A stretch of DNA of 64,000 nt from Tribonema minus (Eukaryota > Sar > Xanthophyceae > Tribonematales > Tribonemataceae), in assembly GCA_017506865.1 (NCBI GenBank), contig JAFCMP010000181.1, forward strand, positions 43,673 through 107,672, in the 5' to 3' direction. Each line of letters starts with the position of its first letter. The stretch's first letter is position 1. Below, one piece after another: positions 49,115 through 58,589 of this stretch. Below the pieces are notes generated by a model. That model worked only from the letters and a program-made list of their open reading frames with translations. It had not been told where the DNA came from and made no database searches. The translations under genes were made by a program, and so were the position numbers.

Positions 49115-49678
49115 TCAGTCGCAAGTGGGTGCAGAAGCGGGCGCGGACGTGGGCGCGGACGTGGGCGCGGAAGTGGGTACGGTCCTCGCGCCCTGCCCGG
49201 GTGTGACGGCGCAAGTGAATGCGCCGCCGTCGCATGGCGACTTTCCTGCATTGTCCCCGACGCTGCACACGGGGTCGCCTGTGAAGTAGTCCGCCGCCAG
49301 CGTTCCTCCATCCTCGACGCAGTCGGAGAAGCAGAACACCGCATCGCTGCAATAGCCCCGGAGTTGCTCCTCGCAGCCCTGCACCTGCTCTCCGCACGTG
49401 TCGGTGACGCACACGGGGCGCCCGCTGTCGCCCATGGTGAAGGTGAGCTCGCACGAGTCGAAGCACACGGCGTGGCCGGCATCCCAGAGCAGCTGTGCGC
49501 AGGAGGAGACCGGCTCGCACGTGTCGAAGCGTTGCACGCACATCGTGTAGCCGTCCAGGTCAAAGGTCAGGCAGCCAGCATCGCTTTCCGGGGTGGGGAT
49601 AGCGCCGGGGCAGTAGCTGGAGTGCGCCATGGTCATCACGATGCAGACAGCAGAGGCGATGATGCTGAAGGACCTCAT
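49115..49678 (-). CDS. Secreted Cys-rich protein with APTS tail
   Basis: The 187-residue product starts at ATG 49678. A signal peptide (MRSFSIIASAVCIVMTMAHS) precedes some eighteen Cys over 140 residues (CPGAIPTPESDAGC, CVQRFDTCEPVSSC, CFDSCELTF, CVTDTCGEQVQGC), suggesting several disulfides. The last 20 residues repeat TSAP four times. No TM segment is present after the signal, so it should be secreted or carried on virions. It shares the Cys-rich domain plus Thr/Pro tail plan with the mucin-like protein at 41081. Confidence 0.72.
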   Translation of the reverse strand: MRSFSIIASAVCIVMTMAHSSYCPGAIPTPESDAGCLTFDLDGYTMCVQRFDTCEPVSSCAQLLWDAGHAVCFDSCELTFTMGDSGRPVCVTDTCGEQVQGCEEQLRGYCSDAVFCFSDCVEDGGTLAADYFTGDPVCSVGDNAGKSPCDGGAFTCAVTPGQGARTVPTSAPTSAPTSAPASAPTCD

Positions 49679-49749
49679 GGTGGCTGTGAGTGTTTGAGGA
49701 ACCTTGGACTTTGTTGTGAAAAAAACCGGGTATGAATAGGATTGGCGTC

Positions 49750-49856
49750 AATTTGTCAACTGGGATTTTCAATTGGGATTCTTGAACAAACTGGGAATGG
49801 CATACAAAGCAGGATTGGGAATATGCCAACTTCAACTGGGACTTACTTCATGTGAC
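49750..49856 (-). promoter_or_regulatory. Spacer with five TGGGA motifs
   Basis: AACTGGGATTTT, CAATTGGGATTC, AACTGGGAATGG, GATTGGGAATAT and AACTGGGACTT occur between 49758 and 49852, about 80-170 bp before the ATG of the secreted Cys-rich gene. This is the densest set of the motif in the window. Confidence 0.65.
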
Positions 49857-49877
49857 GTGTCAACAGCGTGCAATTCA

Positions 49878-50378
49878 TCAGTCGTCATGATCATGGTTTA
49901 GCGCGTCGAGCCGGTCGTAAACAGCATCGAGCAGTTGCTCGTACATTTGTCCCTCTGCAATGTAGTTACGGGGGTATGTGTCCCGCATCGCCACGTAGAT
50001 CCATTGGTGCTCCCTTTCGATGAATGCAAGGAGTGCCTCCTTGCGGTCCCTAATACGATACCAGAACTGCATCGTCTGTTCGTGCTCTTGCTCAATGACC
50101 GCATTGGCTTCCTGCAGCTCCTGCAAGAGTTGCGCATTGAAATTCCTTAGTTGCGCATTGAGGGCCGTGAGATGCGCCTCGCGCTGCTCGCACTGCGCGA
50201 GGATAGCACGTCTCTCGTCCATTGCCTGTGCGACCCCCGTGAATACCGCACCGCGGTCCCCCAGGTAGTCTTCTCGAGCTTCAGCGGTCGTGGACAGGAG
50301 GGCAACCCTCTCTGCCGGCCTCAGAAAGGGCATGAAGGACCCCAAGTGCCGGAGCCCGTCCATCAACTGATTCGCCAT
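49878..50378 (-). CDS. Coiled-coil protein, 166 residues
   Basis: The product starts at ATG 50378 (MANQLMDGLRHLGSF). Residues about 50-125 form a long charged helix with heptad-like Leu/Ala positions (ILAQCEQREAHLTALNAQL, LLQELQEANAVIEQEHEQ), likely a coiled coil. The C-terminus is acidic (LDALNHDHDD). A structural or scaffold role is possible; no family is recognised. Confidence 0.65.
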   Translation of the reverse strand: MANQLMDGLRHLGSFMPFLRPAERVALLSTTAEAREDYLGDRGAVFTGVAQAMDERRAILAQCEQREAHLTALNAQLRNFNAQLLQELQEANAVIEQEHEQTMQFWYRIRDRKEALLAFIEREHQWIYVAMRDTYPRNYIAEGQMYEQLLDAVYDRLDALNHDHDD

Positions 50379-50570
50379 GCGGAGTTCGCAGTCGCCAGGT
50401 GCATCACATTTTTATTCTGCATGTTCACAGATTCATGGCGTCGTCGTGCCGGTGCCATTTTCACATTTCAAACTACGGGGGGTTGCCGACCAGTGGTTAA
50501 AATGTGAAAAATGCGTTCAATCTCATTCGTTCATTGTTGATTTGTCAGCCGGCGCCCGATCATTTCATCA

Positions 50571-51353
50571 CTACCACTCGCAAAGTTCGTACCACTCAAA
50601 TCCTGGGTCAAGTCTGTCGAGCATGTCATCCATGGTGATCGCCACCACTGCTTTGTGATAGGTTGCACCCGCGGACACGGCTTTCCAAAACTTGTCTTCG
50701 TACCCCTCATACCCCGAACCAGCAGCGAGAAGCTCGTCGCGCCATTTTCGCATTGTGTCGAAATCTCCGTTTGCGAACTGCACCCAGTTCTCGAGGAACT
50801 GTGCGTACGCTGCGCTCTCTTCCAGCTGCGTCTCGAGAAGCTGCTTTTCCGCAGAGGTCTTCGCCTCGGTGCTCTGCTGATCTTTCAGCAGACGTTCCAC
50901 CACATCGACGCACTCCGCTTTGGTCCAATCCAGGATGTCGAGCAGCGGCGAAGTGCGCTTCAGCAACTCGTCCGCCTGGCGCTGTCGAACGGGGACTGGT
51001 CCGGGCCTCGCCCTTTCACCTCTGATCACCAGATGCGTCGCGGGCCAGTCGATGTCCTTGCCGAACGTGAAATGGCGCCGGTGGCAGACTGCTACGTTCT
51101 TCAGTCCCTCCGCGACTCTGTTCTGAATGACGTCGGTGGCCACCGCGTCGTCGAGCTGCACGTTGAGCCAAAACATGTCTGTCGCAGGCGTCATGTCCAC
51201 TTTCGAGAGCATCGGATACAGCGCCGCGCATGTGACCCGGACCCCGTTGCGTACTCGCAGGCTGAATGCCGCATCGGCGATGTTCTCTGCGGTCTGCCCC
51301 GGGCTCGCCTTCACACAAGCCCGGACGATGCGCTTTCGCGGGGCCTTCGCCAT
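50571..51353 (-). CDS. Unknown protein, 260 residues
   Basis: ATG 51353 (MAKAPRKRIVRACVK) is used; the frame extends upstream but only to a GTG. The basic N-terminus is followed by an alpha/beta region (VTCAALYPMLSKVDM, MFWLNVQLDDAVAT) and a helical centre (LLKDQQSTEAKTSAEKQLLE). The C-terminus is acidic and aromatic (DPGFEWYELCEW). The start lies downstream of three TGGGA motifs. No catalytic motif or family is recognised. Confidence 0.65.
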   Translation of the reverse strand: MAKAPRKRIVRACVKASPGQTAENIADAAFSLRVRNGVRVTCAALYPMLSKVDMTPATDMFWLNVQLDDAVATDVIQNRVAEGLKNVAVCHRRHFTFGKDIDWPATHLVIRGERARPGPVPVRQRQADELLKRTSPLLDILDWTKAECVDVVERLLKDQQSTEAKTSAEKQLLETQLEESAAYAQFLENWVQFANGDFDTMRKWRDELLAAGSGYEGYEDKFWKAVSAGATYHKAVVAITMDDMLDRLDPGFEWYELCEW

Positions 51354-51392
51354 CCTGCTCGTCTTGCTCTGTACTGAGGGAGGCGAGGACAC

Positions 51393-51475
51393 GTGTCAAC
51401 TGGGAGTTTGTAGCGCCGCGCATTTCAGTCTGGGAGTTTGATGTTCTGAAAAGCAAATGGGAAACTTCATTTGGT
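51393..51475 (-). promoter_or_regulatory. Promoter region with three TGGGA motifs
   Basis: CAACTGGGAGTTTG, GTCTGGGAGTTTG and AAATGGGAAACTT occur at 51397-51410, 51428-51440 and 51453-51466, upstream of ATG 51353. Confidence 0.55.
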
Positions 51476-51561
51476 GCAATTGCTGAGTCTGTATTCGGGT
51501 AGACTTGAGGAGGCCACAGCTGCAGACGTGGGCACCGGACACCGCAGCATGAACAGCAGCG

Positions 51562-54500
51562 TCACATCACTTTTATCAGCTTTACGCCGCATGATACCCC
51601 TTCTTCAAGCGTTGCCTTGACGTAGAAACAACCTTGTTCGCATGGTGGCGCTCTCCACACTTTTTTGACATCGAAAACTGCCCATGGCGTGGTGTACACG
51701 CCCGCCTCATCATGAAAACATGTTTCGACACTAGGAGAAGCGCCCTCGAGCTGCACCTGCACCGCGTCGTCGACATCCTCTGCCGTGACCGCCATTCGCA
51801 GAATTACTTCTCCAGGTCCGCAATACAGGCCATTTTTAACAGATGCATCTCCCTCACTTACATACTCTTGAGGCAACGGCACAGCGATACCATGCTCGAA
51901 GACGACCCTGTCGTCACGCAGCTGTAGAGACGCGACGTCGATGAGAAGGTGAGGATCTAGCTCCAATGTATCAGAGTCGCCGATCACATTTGTAACCTTC
52001 AGCAGCAGAGGTGGCGCGCACTTCCAGTCACCCATTTCCAAACTAGATAACGTCGCCACGACCTTCAGGAACGAGATCTCGCCAACATCAGCTGCATCTC
52101 GAGGATACGAAAGCGAGCTGTCGGAGCACAGTTCTGCGATATCCATTTTCCACCCATCCCCACCCACCCATACGCTTTGCGGTGGGTACCAGACCACGCC
52201 TGCATGTTTGACCTCCACTGCCAGGGTAATTGTCACTGCATCGGGAGCGAAATCCAGCACATAGCGACCGGTCACTCTCGTAGTCTTCAGTCGCCTCTCT
52301 TTCTCGGTCACACCGATGATGATCGGCACGACGCGTGTCGGCTCCACTGGCGCAGCGTCCCCCACTCCGCAAACATCCCACTGCACAGGGATCACAGAAG
52401 CGGCGATGTCATCCGTCATCTCGACTTCCACCGGCAGCCCGAATTTGACTGCGAAGCCGCTGTGATGAACCTCGGGAGTCACACTCGATACTGTCGCCCG
52501 CCTCAGTCCATCCACTGCCAAATCAATTCTCTGCGATTGCAAGCCCTCAATGGCCCATCTGGTGCCGCTCCCAAAGAGAACGTGGCATTCAGCTCCGTGT
52601 CGCGCGAAGAAGTGACCACGCCGCACGTTCTCGGCTGTCATGGTCGGTTTCGGAGGTGGAGTGGGAGGGAGAACGGGAGGCGGCGTGATCGGCACGGTGA
52701 TGAGCACGCTCCTTCCTGGTGAGTAGGGCTGTAAGGCTCGACAATCCACAAGTCTCGCCCGGCACTCGTACGACCGCCCTTCCTCTGTTTGAAACGTGCA
52801 CGCTTCGCTCCAGCCGTTGCCCCAGTCGAACTCGATCGATTGCGAATGATCGCCACACGACAACGTGCAGGTCGCATCCTCGAGAGTCGCAATGCAGTGT
52901 GGCGGTGGCGGCGGAGTCGGAAGCGTCAACTCCGCACATGTCAGCGAGAGCACGGGACCGGCCCCCAGGTCGTTAGCGTACCACACTCTGACACCGCCTC
53001 CCTCGCAGTTATACACGCCGAGGCGTTCGCCTCGCGGCCAAGCGCTCAACACCAACTCGTTGACGAACGGAAACATATGCTGCTGCGCGCCCACCTGCAC
53101 CATCGTAGCTGTGATCTCCGGAAGAAGCAGCCCCATGAAGCCCGCCGGAGTCTGCAGCGGCGGTGTGATCGTGACCCGCGCAACCCCGTCACCCTCCATC
53201 GTGATGGTCGCGCTAGGCTTCCTCACTTTGAACGGCAAACCACCACTCCCCATACACAATTTCGCACCAGCGATGCTCAGCTCGCCGGAGATGAACAAAT
53301 CCCCGCCTACGTCCATGTCGCTTCCGCAGCAAATGTCCTTTGCGTACATGTCGTTCGCACCGAGACTTTCACAGAACATGGAGGTCGACTGAGCATCAGT
53401 GCAGATGAGTCGCTTCGCCACCACATCATCGACAGCGATGCTCATGGCGGCGACGCTGTTTGCATGTAACGTGTCGGACCATATCACTTCCACTTGCACT
53501 GTTTCACATTTCACTTCACCGCACTCCACGTAATTTGCCTTCAGATCATGCGTATTCGTCGTCTCAATGGTCGCTTCGGCAGCGCAAATTGATTTGCATG
53601 CGATGTCGCCTTCGCAAGTGACTTGCTTCGTGGCGATCGCGGCGGTGTCAATGTTTTTGCCTCGGATGTTTTCACAGTTCACATCAGCACACTTGATTGC
53701 TGCACACGCCACATCCGCGCCGTTGATGCCTGCGCACGTCACGTTAGCACCGTGGATGTCTGCTGTAGTGATGGTCGCGCACACGACATTGCCGCCCTCG
53801 AGATTCCCGAACGCGATGCGCTCGCACTTCAATCGCTCGCACTCGACATCTCGTGCCGTTAAGTTCTGCGCGATGGTAACGTAAGAGAATGCTGAGATTC
53901 CGCTTACTCCCAGCGTGTCGAGCTGAGCCGCCTCACCGGCCATCGACCGTAGATGAATGTCCTCGCACTTCACTCTTTGTGCTGTGATCACATCAGAGTC
54001 GACGGCTGCCGCTTTGACGCTTGATGACGATATGTGCTCAGAAGCCACATTATCCGCAGCCACTGTGCTGACTCTGATGGTCTTGCATGACAGTTTTTCG
54101 GTGTTGACACTGGTGGACACGACATCAGCAGTCGTGACAGTATTGGCTGACACCGAGCCGACAATCGCACAGTTGCCATGCACTTCCAGGTTTCCATCTG
54201 CTTTCAGTGAGCTGAAGAATGCAGCACCATCCACCACCACATCCTGGATGACAGCCGATCCGCACCCCAGCTTGGCTATTGTCGCGCTGTCGAATTCGCC
54301 ATCCCTTGCCGCTATCGTGTCAGCGGACAAGCTTCTCATTGCGGCGGCATTGAATTCCGTTGTATTTGCCTGAACGCTTTCAAATTGAGCGGTTTTGGCT
54401 CCGCATGTTTCCGTTGTCAAGTCTTTCGCGATGATATCACGACACGACACAGCGTCGCAGTCGACGCGAGATGTGTTGCAGTCGATGCATTCGACGCGTC

Positions 54501-55359
54501 GCGCCGAAACCTCGTCAAATTTGGCACAAGAGCTCGTGATTGATCGAGCAACTTTTGCCGTCTCTGCCGTCACAGCAGTGCACGTGAGGCCCCCGCATTT
54601 CGCGTCGCAAACTTCCAAGTTATCTGCTTTGAGCATTGCGAACCCACCTGTGTGCGAAAGCACTGTGGTCGCCTGCAGCGAGGTTACCGTTGCTTGAGGC
54701 ACGTGGAGCTGTGAAGTGTTGACTCGTTCGCACTCCAAAGAGGGGATGACGGCAACAGCACAGTCCAATGACTGAAGCACTGCAGTCGCCGCCTCGATGC
54801 TGCTCGCTTTGAGAGAGGATATCTCGACATCCACCGCCATAGCTGACTCGGTGACCAACTTGTTGAACTTGCCGTCATCTGCGCTCATCATCTTTGAGGT
54901 CAATGTTGTTGTGCTCAGTGTACCGGTACATGCGGAGGATGCCTTCAGGTTGCCGAGAACGTCGACATCGCTGGCGACTGTAACTGGGGAGAGGAATGAC
55001 GAGCAGCCAGTGAAGGCAGATCCGCCTTGCACGCTAAGTGAGCATGTGGATAAACTACCAATAGATGCCAGTGACGCATCAATTTTCTCGCCCCGCATGC
55101 CCGTCGCTTCGACGATGCCCTGTATCTCGACCCCTGAGGTCGTGTCCTTCACATGTTGAAGCGATTCGGGCGCCGAGTCCTCCGAAACGACTCTTGTGCA
55201 TGTGAGCGTGCCGTGCACGACAGTGTCTAACGCAATATCGACCGCTGTGTCTGTCTGAGTGACCGCTTCACATCCCTGCACGAAGGGCGCGCCGTAGCGA
55301 GTGATGTCGCCATTGAAGCTTATGTCGCTGGCGACCTCCAGTGCACCTTTTACTTTCAT
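51562..55359 (-). CDS. Large fibre-like repeat protein, 1265 residues
   Basis: ATG 55359 (MKVKGALEVASDISFNGD) is used because the frame upstream has no ATG. Residues 1-700 are a long series of short degenerate repeats of the type A-x-x-V-x-C-x-x-V/I-x-A-x-x-I (VECERLKCERIAFGN, CAAIKCADVNCENIRG), with Cys at regular places. This is the pattern of a beta-helical phage or algal-virus tail fibre, and the opening DISFNGDITRYG fits such proteins. Residues about 700-860 are a globular domain, followed by Pro-rich hinges (PTPPPPPHC, TPPPVLPPTPPPKP) and beta-sandwich-like C-terminal domains. There is no signal peptide or TM segment. A virion fibre is inferred; the Cys periodicity is unusual and could allow disulfide cross-links between turns. 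Confidence 0.7.
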   Translation of the reverse strand: MKVKGALEVASDISFNGDITRYGAPFVQGCEAVTQTDTAVDIALDTVVHGTLTCTRVVSEDSAPESLQHVKDTTSGVEIQGIVEATGMRGEKIDASLASIGSLSTCSLSVQGGSAFTGCSSFLSPVTVASDVDVLGNLKASSACTGTLSTTTLTSKMMSADDGKFNKLVTESAMAVDVEISSLKASSIEAATAVLQSLDCAVAVIPSLECERVNTSQLHVPQATVTSLQATTVLSHTGGFAMLKADNLEVCDAKCGGLTCTAVTAETAKVARSITSSCAKFDEVSARRVECIDCNTSRVDCDAVSCRDIIAKDLTTETCGAKTAQFESVQANTTEFNAAAMRSLSADTIAARDGEFDSATIAKLGCGSAVIQDVVVDGAAFFSSLKADGNLEVHGNCAIVGSVSANTVTTADVVSTSVNTEKLSCKTIRVSTVAADNVASEHISSSSVKAAAVDSDVITAQRVKCEDIHLRSMAGEAAQLDTLGVSGISAFSYVTIAQNLTARDVECERLKCERIAFGNLEGGNVVCATITTADIHGANVTCAGINGADVACAAIKCADVNCENIRGKNIDTAAIATKQVTCEGDIACKSICAAEATIETTNTHDLKANYVECGEVKCETVQVEVIWSDTLHANSVAAMSIAVDDVVAKRLICTDAQSTSMFCESLGANDMYAKDICCGSDMDVGGDLFISGELSIAGAKLCMGSGGLPFKVRKPSATITMEGDGVARVTITPPLQTPAGFMGLLLPEITATMVQVGAQQHMFPFVNELVLSAWPRGERLGVYNCEGGGVRVWYANDLGAGPVLSLTCAELTLPTPPPPPHCIATLEDATCTLSCGDHSQSIEFDWGNGWSEACTFQTEEGRSYECRARLVDCRALQPYSPGRSVLITVPITPPPVLPPTPPPKPTMTAENVRRGHFFARHGAECHVLFGSGTRWAIEGLQSQRIDLAVDGLRRATVSSVTPEVHHSGFAVKFGLPVEVEMTDDIAASVIPVQWDVCGVGDAAPVEPTRVVPIIIGVTEKERRLKTTRVTGRYVLDFAPDAVTITLAVEVKHAGVVWYPPQSVWVGGDGWKMDIAELCSDSSLSYPRDAADVGEISFLKVVATLSSLEMGDWKCAPPLLLKVTNVIGDSDTLELDPHLLIDVASLQLRDDRVVFEHGIAVPLPQEYVSEGDASVKNGLYCGPGEVILRMAVTAEDVDDAVQVQLEGASPSVETCFHDEAGVYTTPWAVFDVKKVWRAPPCEQGCFYVKATLEEGVSCGVKLIKVM

Positions 55360-55402
55360 CAAGCAGGCGGATAGTAGCAACAGTGTCAGAAGAAAATAAC
55401 CA

Positions 55403-55779
55403 TCAATTGTCCTTTGCTATTATGGTCGCGGCGATCACTTCGAGAGCGCACCAATCGGTTCCGAGTTGCGACCACGAGTGATCTATGTAAAGTGTCGAAG
55501 GCTGGTACTTGGCACCCTTTTTGACACCCGAGGCGCCGATGTACGCCACGTGCTTCGTTTCCACGCACATGAAACCTACCCACCTGGCCTGATTTTGCCA
55601 GTCACGACCATGACATCCATCCCTCTGTACGCACCCCTCTGGATGGCGACGACCGCCACGCGCCTGTTCAAGCGCTCGTTGGCTTTCTCGGCAGGTACTC
55701 TTCTGTCCTTAGGCACTGCAAAGATGGCCGCAATCATCTCTAGTCCTGATGTGTCCTTGGGCATACCGTGCTCAGCCAT
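55403..55779 (-). pseudogene. Small gene with a reading-frame break
   Basis: From ATG 55779 (MAEHGMPKDTSG) a coding-like frame reaches GKIRPGG and a TAG at 55576. Another frame then continues as GFMCVETKHVAYIG to TGA 55403. The break contains GTGGGTAG (55576-55583). Removing those 8 nt would join the frames at 122 residues. It is best read as a frameshifted gene or a base-call error. The sequence looks alpha/beta (VAVVAIQRGAYRGMDVMVVT). No family is recognised. Confidence 0.45.
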
Positions 55780-55805
55780 GTCTTGAAGTACCCGCTTTGT
55801 ATGTT

Positions 55806-56740
55806 GTGCCAGCTGTTATGACTACGCAATTAAAAAAGTCCCAGTTGATGGGCCCCAATTGTTATCCCGGATTTGTCACCCTGCGTGTGACACAAGTGAC
55901 TGCGGAGGCTGGTGAAAGGCCAGTTCCATAAGAAATTTCTTATTTTGAAGCCCGGAATAGTGCTGCGCTGCTGGTGCTGGCGCTGAGGGCTTGATGCGGT
56001 GCATGATAACATCATAACTGCAGACTATGCTTTGGTACTCTGCTGGCTGTTGGAGAGGCAGCAGCAGAGTGCCAATTGAGTGCCTCATACATTCAAACAA
56101 TTCTCCACCGGTGTGCAGATGTGTTCTGACTTTTCCTTGAGGGCTTGCGTTGCTCTTCAAGCCCATGTGGCGCTCAGACAGGCGTAACACCATACGGTAA
56201 TTGTCTCCTCATTGTTGAAGGATTGGGCACAAATCAAGGCTAGCAGAGCTGTGAGAGCAGCAGCAGCAGCAGAGTTGTGATTGCGCAGATATAGAAGCTG
56301 CGGGGCTTCAACCTTCCAGAACGCAAAATGTCAACTGAAGTAGGACTTCTCCCAGATTGAATGGGAGGTGGTACGCTGCGGAGCTTCAAAGCTCACAAGC
56401 TTGGAGGGAGGGTAGCTCACCGCAACTGGTTTTGGAGCAGCACCAGAGGCATAGCAGCGCACCGCAGTGCAGCCAATGCCCTAGCCCAGGGTGAGCGCTG
56501 CCAACAGCATCCTGTCAATAGCTTTGTTTTGCGGTAGTGCGGTAGCACTGTTAAGGTGCTGCAACTGTAAAGCGCCGGAGCGCAGCGCAACGCAGCAGCA
56601 GCAGCGCAGCAGCAGGCAGCAGTAGCAGCAGCAGCACAGGCAGGCAGCAGCAGCGCAGTAGGAGAACCACAGCAGCACTTACTGCAGCTCAACTTGCGGG
56701 CTTCTGTAGCTGTCTGCGTTAGCTGCTGGGCTCCGGCACC
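55806..56740. other. Gene-poor spacer with CAG-rich tract
   Basis: No confident gene is seen. The stretch begins with CCCAGTTGATGGGCC (55838-55853) and contains GCAGCAGCAGCAGAG (56250-56265) and a dense GCAGCA/CAGCAG tract at about 56580-56660. An ORF of 212 codons on the minus strand is a by-product of this simple sequence. Composition is unlike the viral block to the left and suggests host-derived or mobile DNA. Confidence 0.6.
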
Positions 56741-58589
56741 ATGCCTCTCTCTAGAATTAAGGGTGTTGTGGTCATCTTTGGCCTCAAGATAGGTGACCGC
56801 ACAGGGTACGGGGTATATGGCACTCTTATCCAGGAGATAGAGGCAGCCCTTCGCGCACAGGTCCCTCACGCACACCGCACACATATGCTGAAGTTTCTGG
56901 GGCTGGTCTGGGGCGAGGAGGGCCTTCTGGTCTTTTACCACATGCACTACCAGATGGCACCACGGAAGCTGGTGCGGGTCATCAGCAACTACTTCAAAAG
57001 GGCCCGCATTTTCAATGAAATCGCCAGACTGCCGTTCAACGCGAGGTATGTGCACGGTTCGCTTGTTGTGTACTGTGTCCTTTACTGGACCTTGACTGTG
57101 CTCAATAAGCTCATGTTACACACGCTCTTGCTGTCACTGTGACAGGGATCACTTGCAAGTCCAGGAGCGGATCGGCGTGTACACGCGTGCCGGCGGCAGG
57201 GGAGGGGTTTGCGACTACATGCCCAACATCAGGTGGGAGAAAGCTCTCCCGTCAACGAGGTCGAAGAAGGTGCTGGCTCCCGTTGCCAAGTACAGCAGCG
57301 ACAGTGAGATGGAAGATGATGGCAGCGAGGACTCTGGCGGCCAGCCCTGGGGTGGTGGCTGGGGCAAATGTGACAACAGCAGTGATGACGACGACACCGA
57401 CGTCATCACCCCTGCCGGCGTCGCTGTCACCAACGCGGCGGCCTTCGGCGTTCCTGCCCCCCCCTTGGCCTTCGGCGTCCCTTTCGCCGCCACGGCCTTC
57501 GGCATCCCTGCTGTCGCCGCGGCCTTCAACGTCCCTGCCGCCCCCTCCGCCTTCGGCGCCTCTGCCGGCGCCCCGGCCTTCGACGTCCCTGCCGCCCCCT
57601 CCACCTTCGGCGCCTCTGCCGTCGGCCCGGCCTTCAACGTCCCTGCCGCCCCCTCCGCCTTCGGCGCCTCTGCCGTCGGCCCGGCCTTCGACGTCCCTGC
57701 CGCCCCCTCCGCCTTCGGCGCCCTCACCGTCGCCGCGGCTTTTGGCGCCCCTGCTGCACCCTCGGCCTTCTCCGTCGCTGCCACCAACGCCGGGGCCTTC
57801 GGCGTCCCTGCCGCCAGCGCTGCCGCAGGCTACCCCCCCCCTGCGGATGAAGATGGCATAGACATGCTTGCTGGCGCCGCCATGGGACTTGACAGGCTTG
57901 CCGCCAGCGATGCCGCGGTCTACGGAGGCGACATCGATGACCTCTTCAGCATCGACGATAACGACCCCCTCTTCCGCCGAGACCTTCTGGATGACCCCCT
58001 CTTCAACAACTTCCCCCTCCTCCGCGACCTCTCCTTGGGGTCGTCAGACGACAACGGCAGCCCCAACCCATGCAGCTTCGATGCAGCGCCAGAAGAATCC
58101 GCCCAGCCCGATGCCCTGAGCTTCGTAATCGCAGCCGACGTCGAAGTGCAGATGCCCACGGCACGCGCGACTGCTGCCACCATGGCCGCCGTGCGTCACG
58201 GCACCTCTACTGCTCCCATCGTCTTCGACCGCCTCATCAACAACAACCGCGCCACCCCCGTTGTGACTGCCATGGATGTGGAGGCGGACGCTGGCACTGG
58301 CCGTGCGCCGGCGCCGGGCGAGGTGATGGAGGCAGTGACCCACGCACAGGGTCCGGAGCAGGTGCCCGACGAAGCTGAGGCTGGGGGCGGCGGGGGTGGC
58401 GGGGGCGAGGCGACGGGTGCTGCGGGTGTGCACGCACCGGAGGAGGCGCCTGAGGAGGCGGCGGCGGAGGCTGCCGGGGGTGTGCAGGCGGGATCGAACC
58501 GCATGCCTATGACCGGAGCAGACATGGACGCAGAGATGTTGGCCATGCTGGGAGTGACGCGCGCCATGGTCAACCACCGCGTGCGGTAG
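56741..58589 (+). CDS. Unknown protein with FG/VPAAPS repeats, two exons
   Basis: Exons 56741-57045 and 57146-58589 join in frame to 582 residues. The N-terminal 150 residues, spanning the splice, form a globular domain with no recognised family (GVVVIFGLKIGDRTGYGVYG, FLGLVWGEEGLLVFYHMHY, VCDYMPNIRWEKAL). An acidic stretch follows (SDSEMEDDGSEDSGG). Residues about 185-310 are an Ala/Pro/Val array with F-G dipeptides, including four 18-residue units (AFDVPAAPSAFGASAVGP). The C-terminal part is acidic with Gly-rich and Ala/Glu-rich runs. FG-rich disordered regions occur in nucleoporins and in phase-separating proteins. Composition and flanking CAG-rich DNA suggest host or mobile-element origin. 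Confidence 0.65.
57046..57145 (+). other. 100-nt intron in the FG-repeat gene
   Basis: The donor is GAG|GTATGT and the acceptor CTGTCACTGTGACAG. Phase 2 splicing joins NARD across the junction and links two coding frames. Confidence 0.8.
57525..57740 (+). repeat. 54-bp coding repeat
   Basis: Four units of 54 bp (18 codons) run head to tail, each coding an AFxVPAAPS.FGAS segment. The flanking sequence has looser versions. The reverse strand and another forward frame are open through the array for the same reason. Confidence 0.85.

Noticed and set aside
56417..57055. 212-codon minus-strand frame with Cys/Ala/Leu-rich product
   Set aside because: It is the translation of a CAG-rich simple-sequence tract and overlaps exon 1 of the spliced plus-strand gene.
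57139..57861. 240-codon Pro/Ser-rich forward frame and 190-codon reverse frame over the FG-repeat region
   Set aside because: Open only because of the 54-bp repeat; the spliced frame links to a globular domain.
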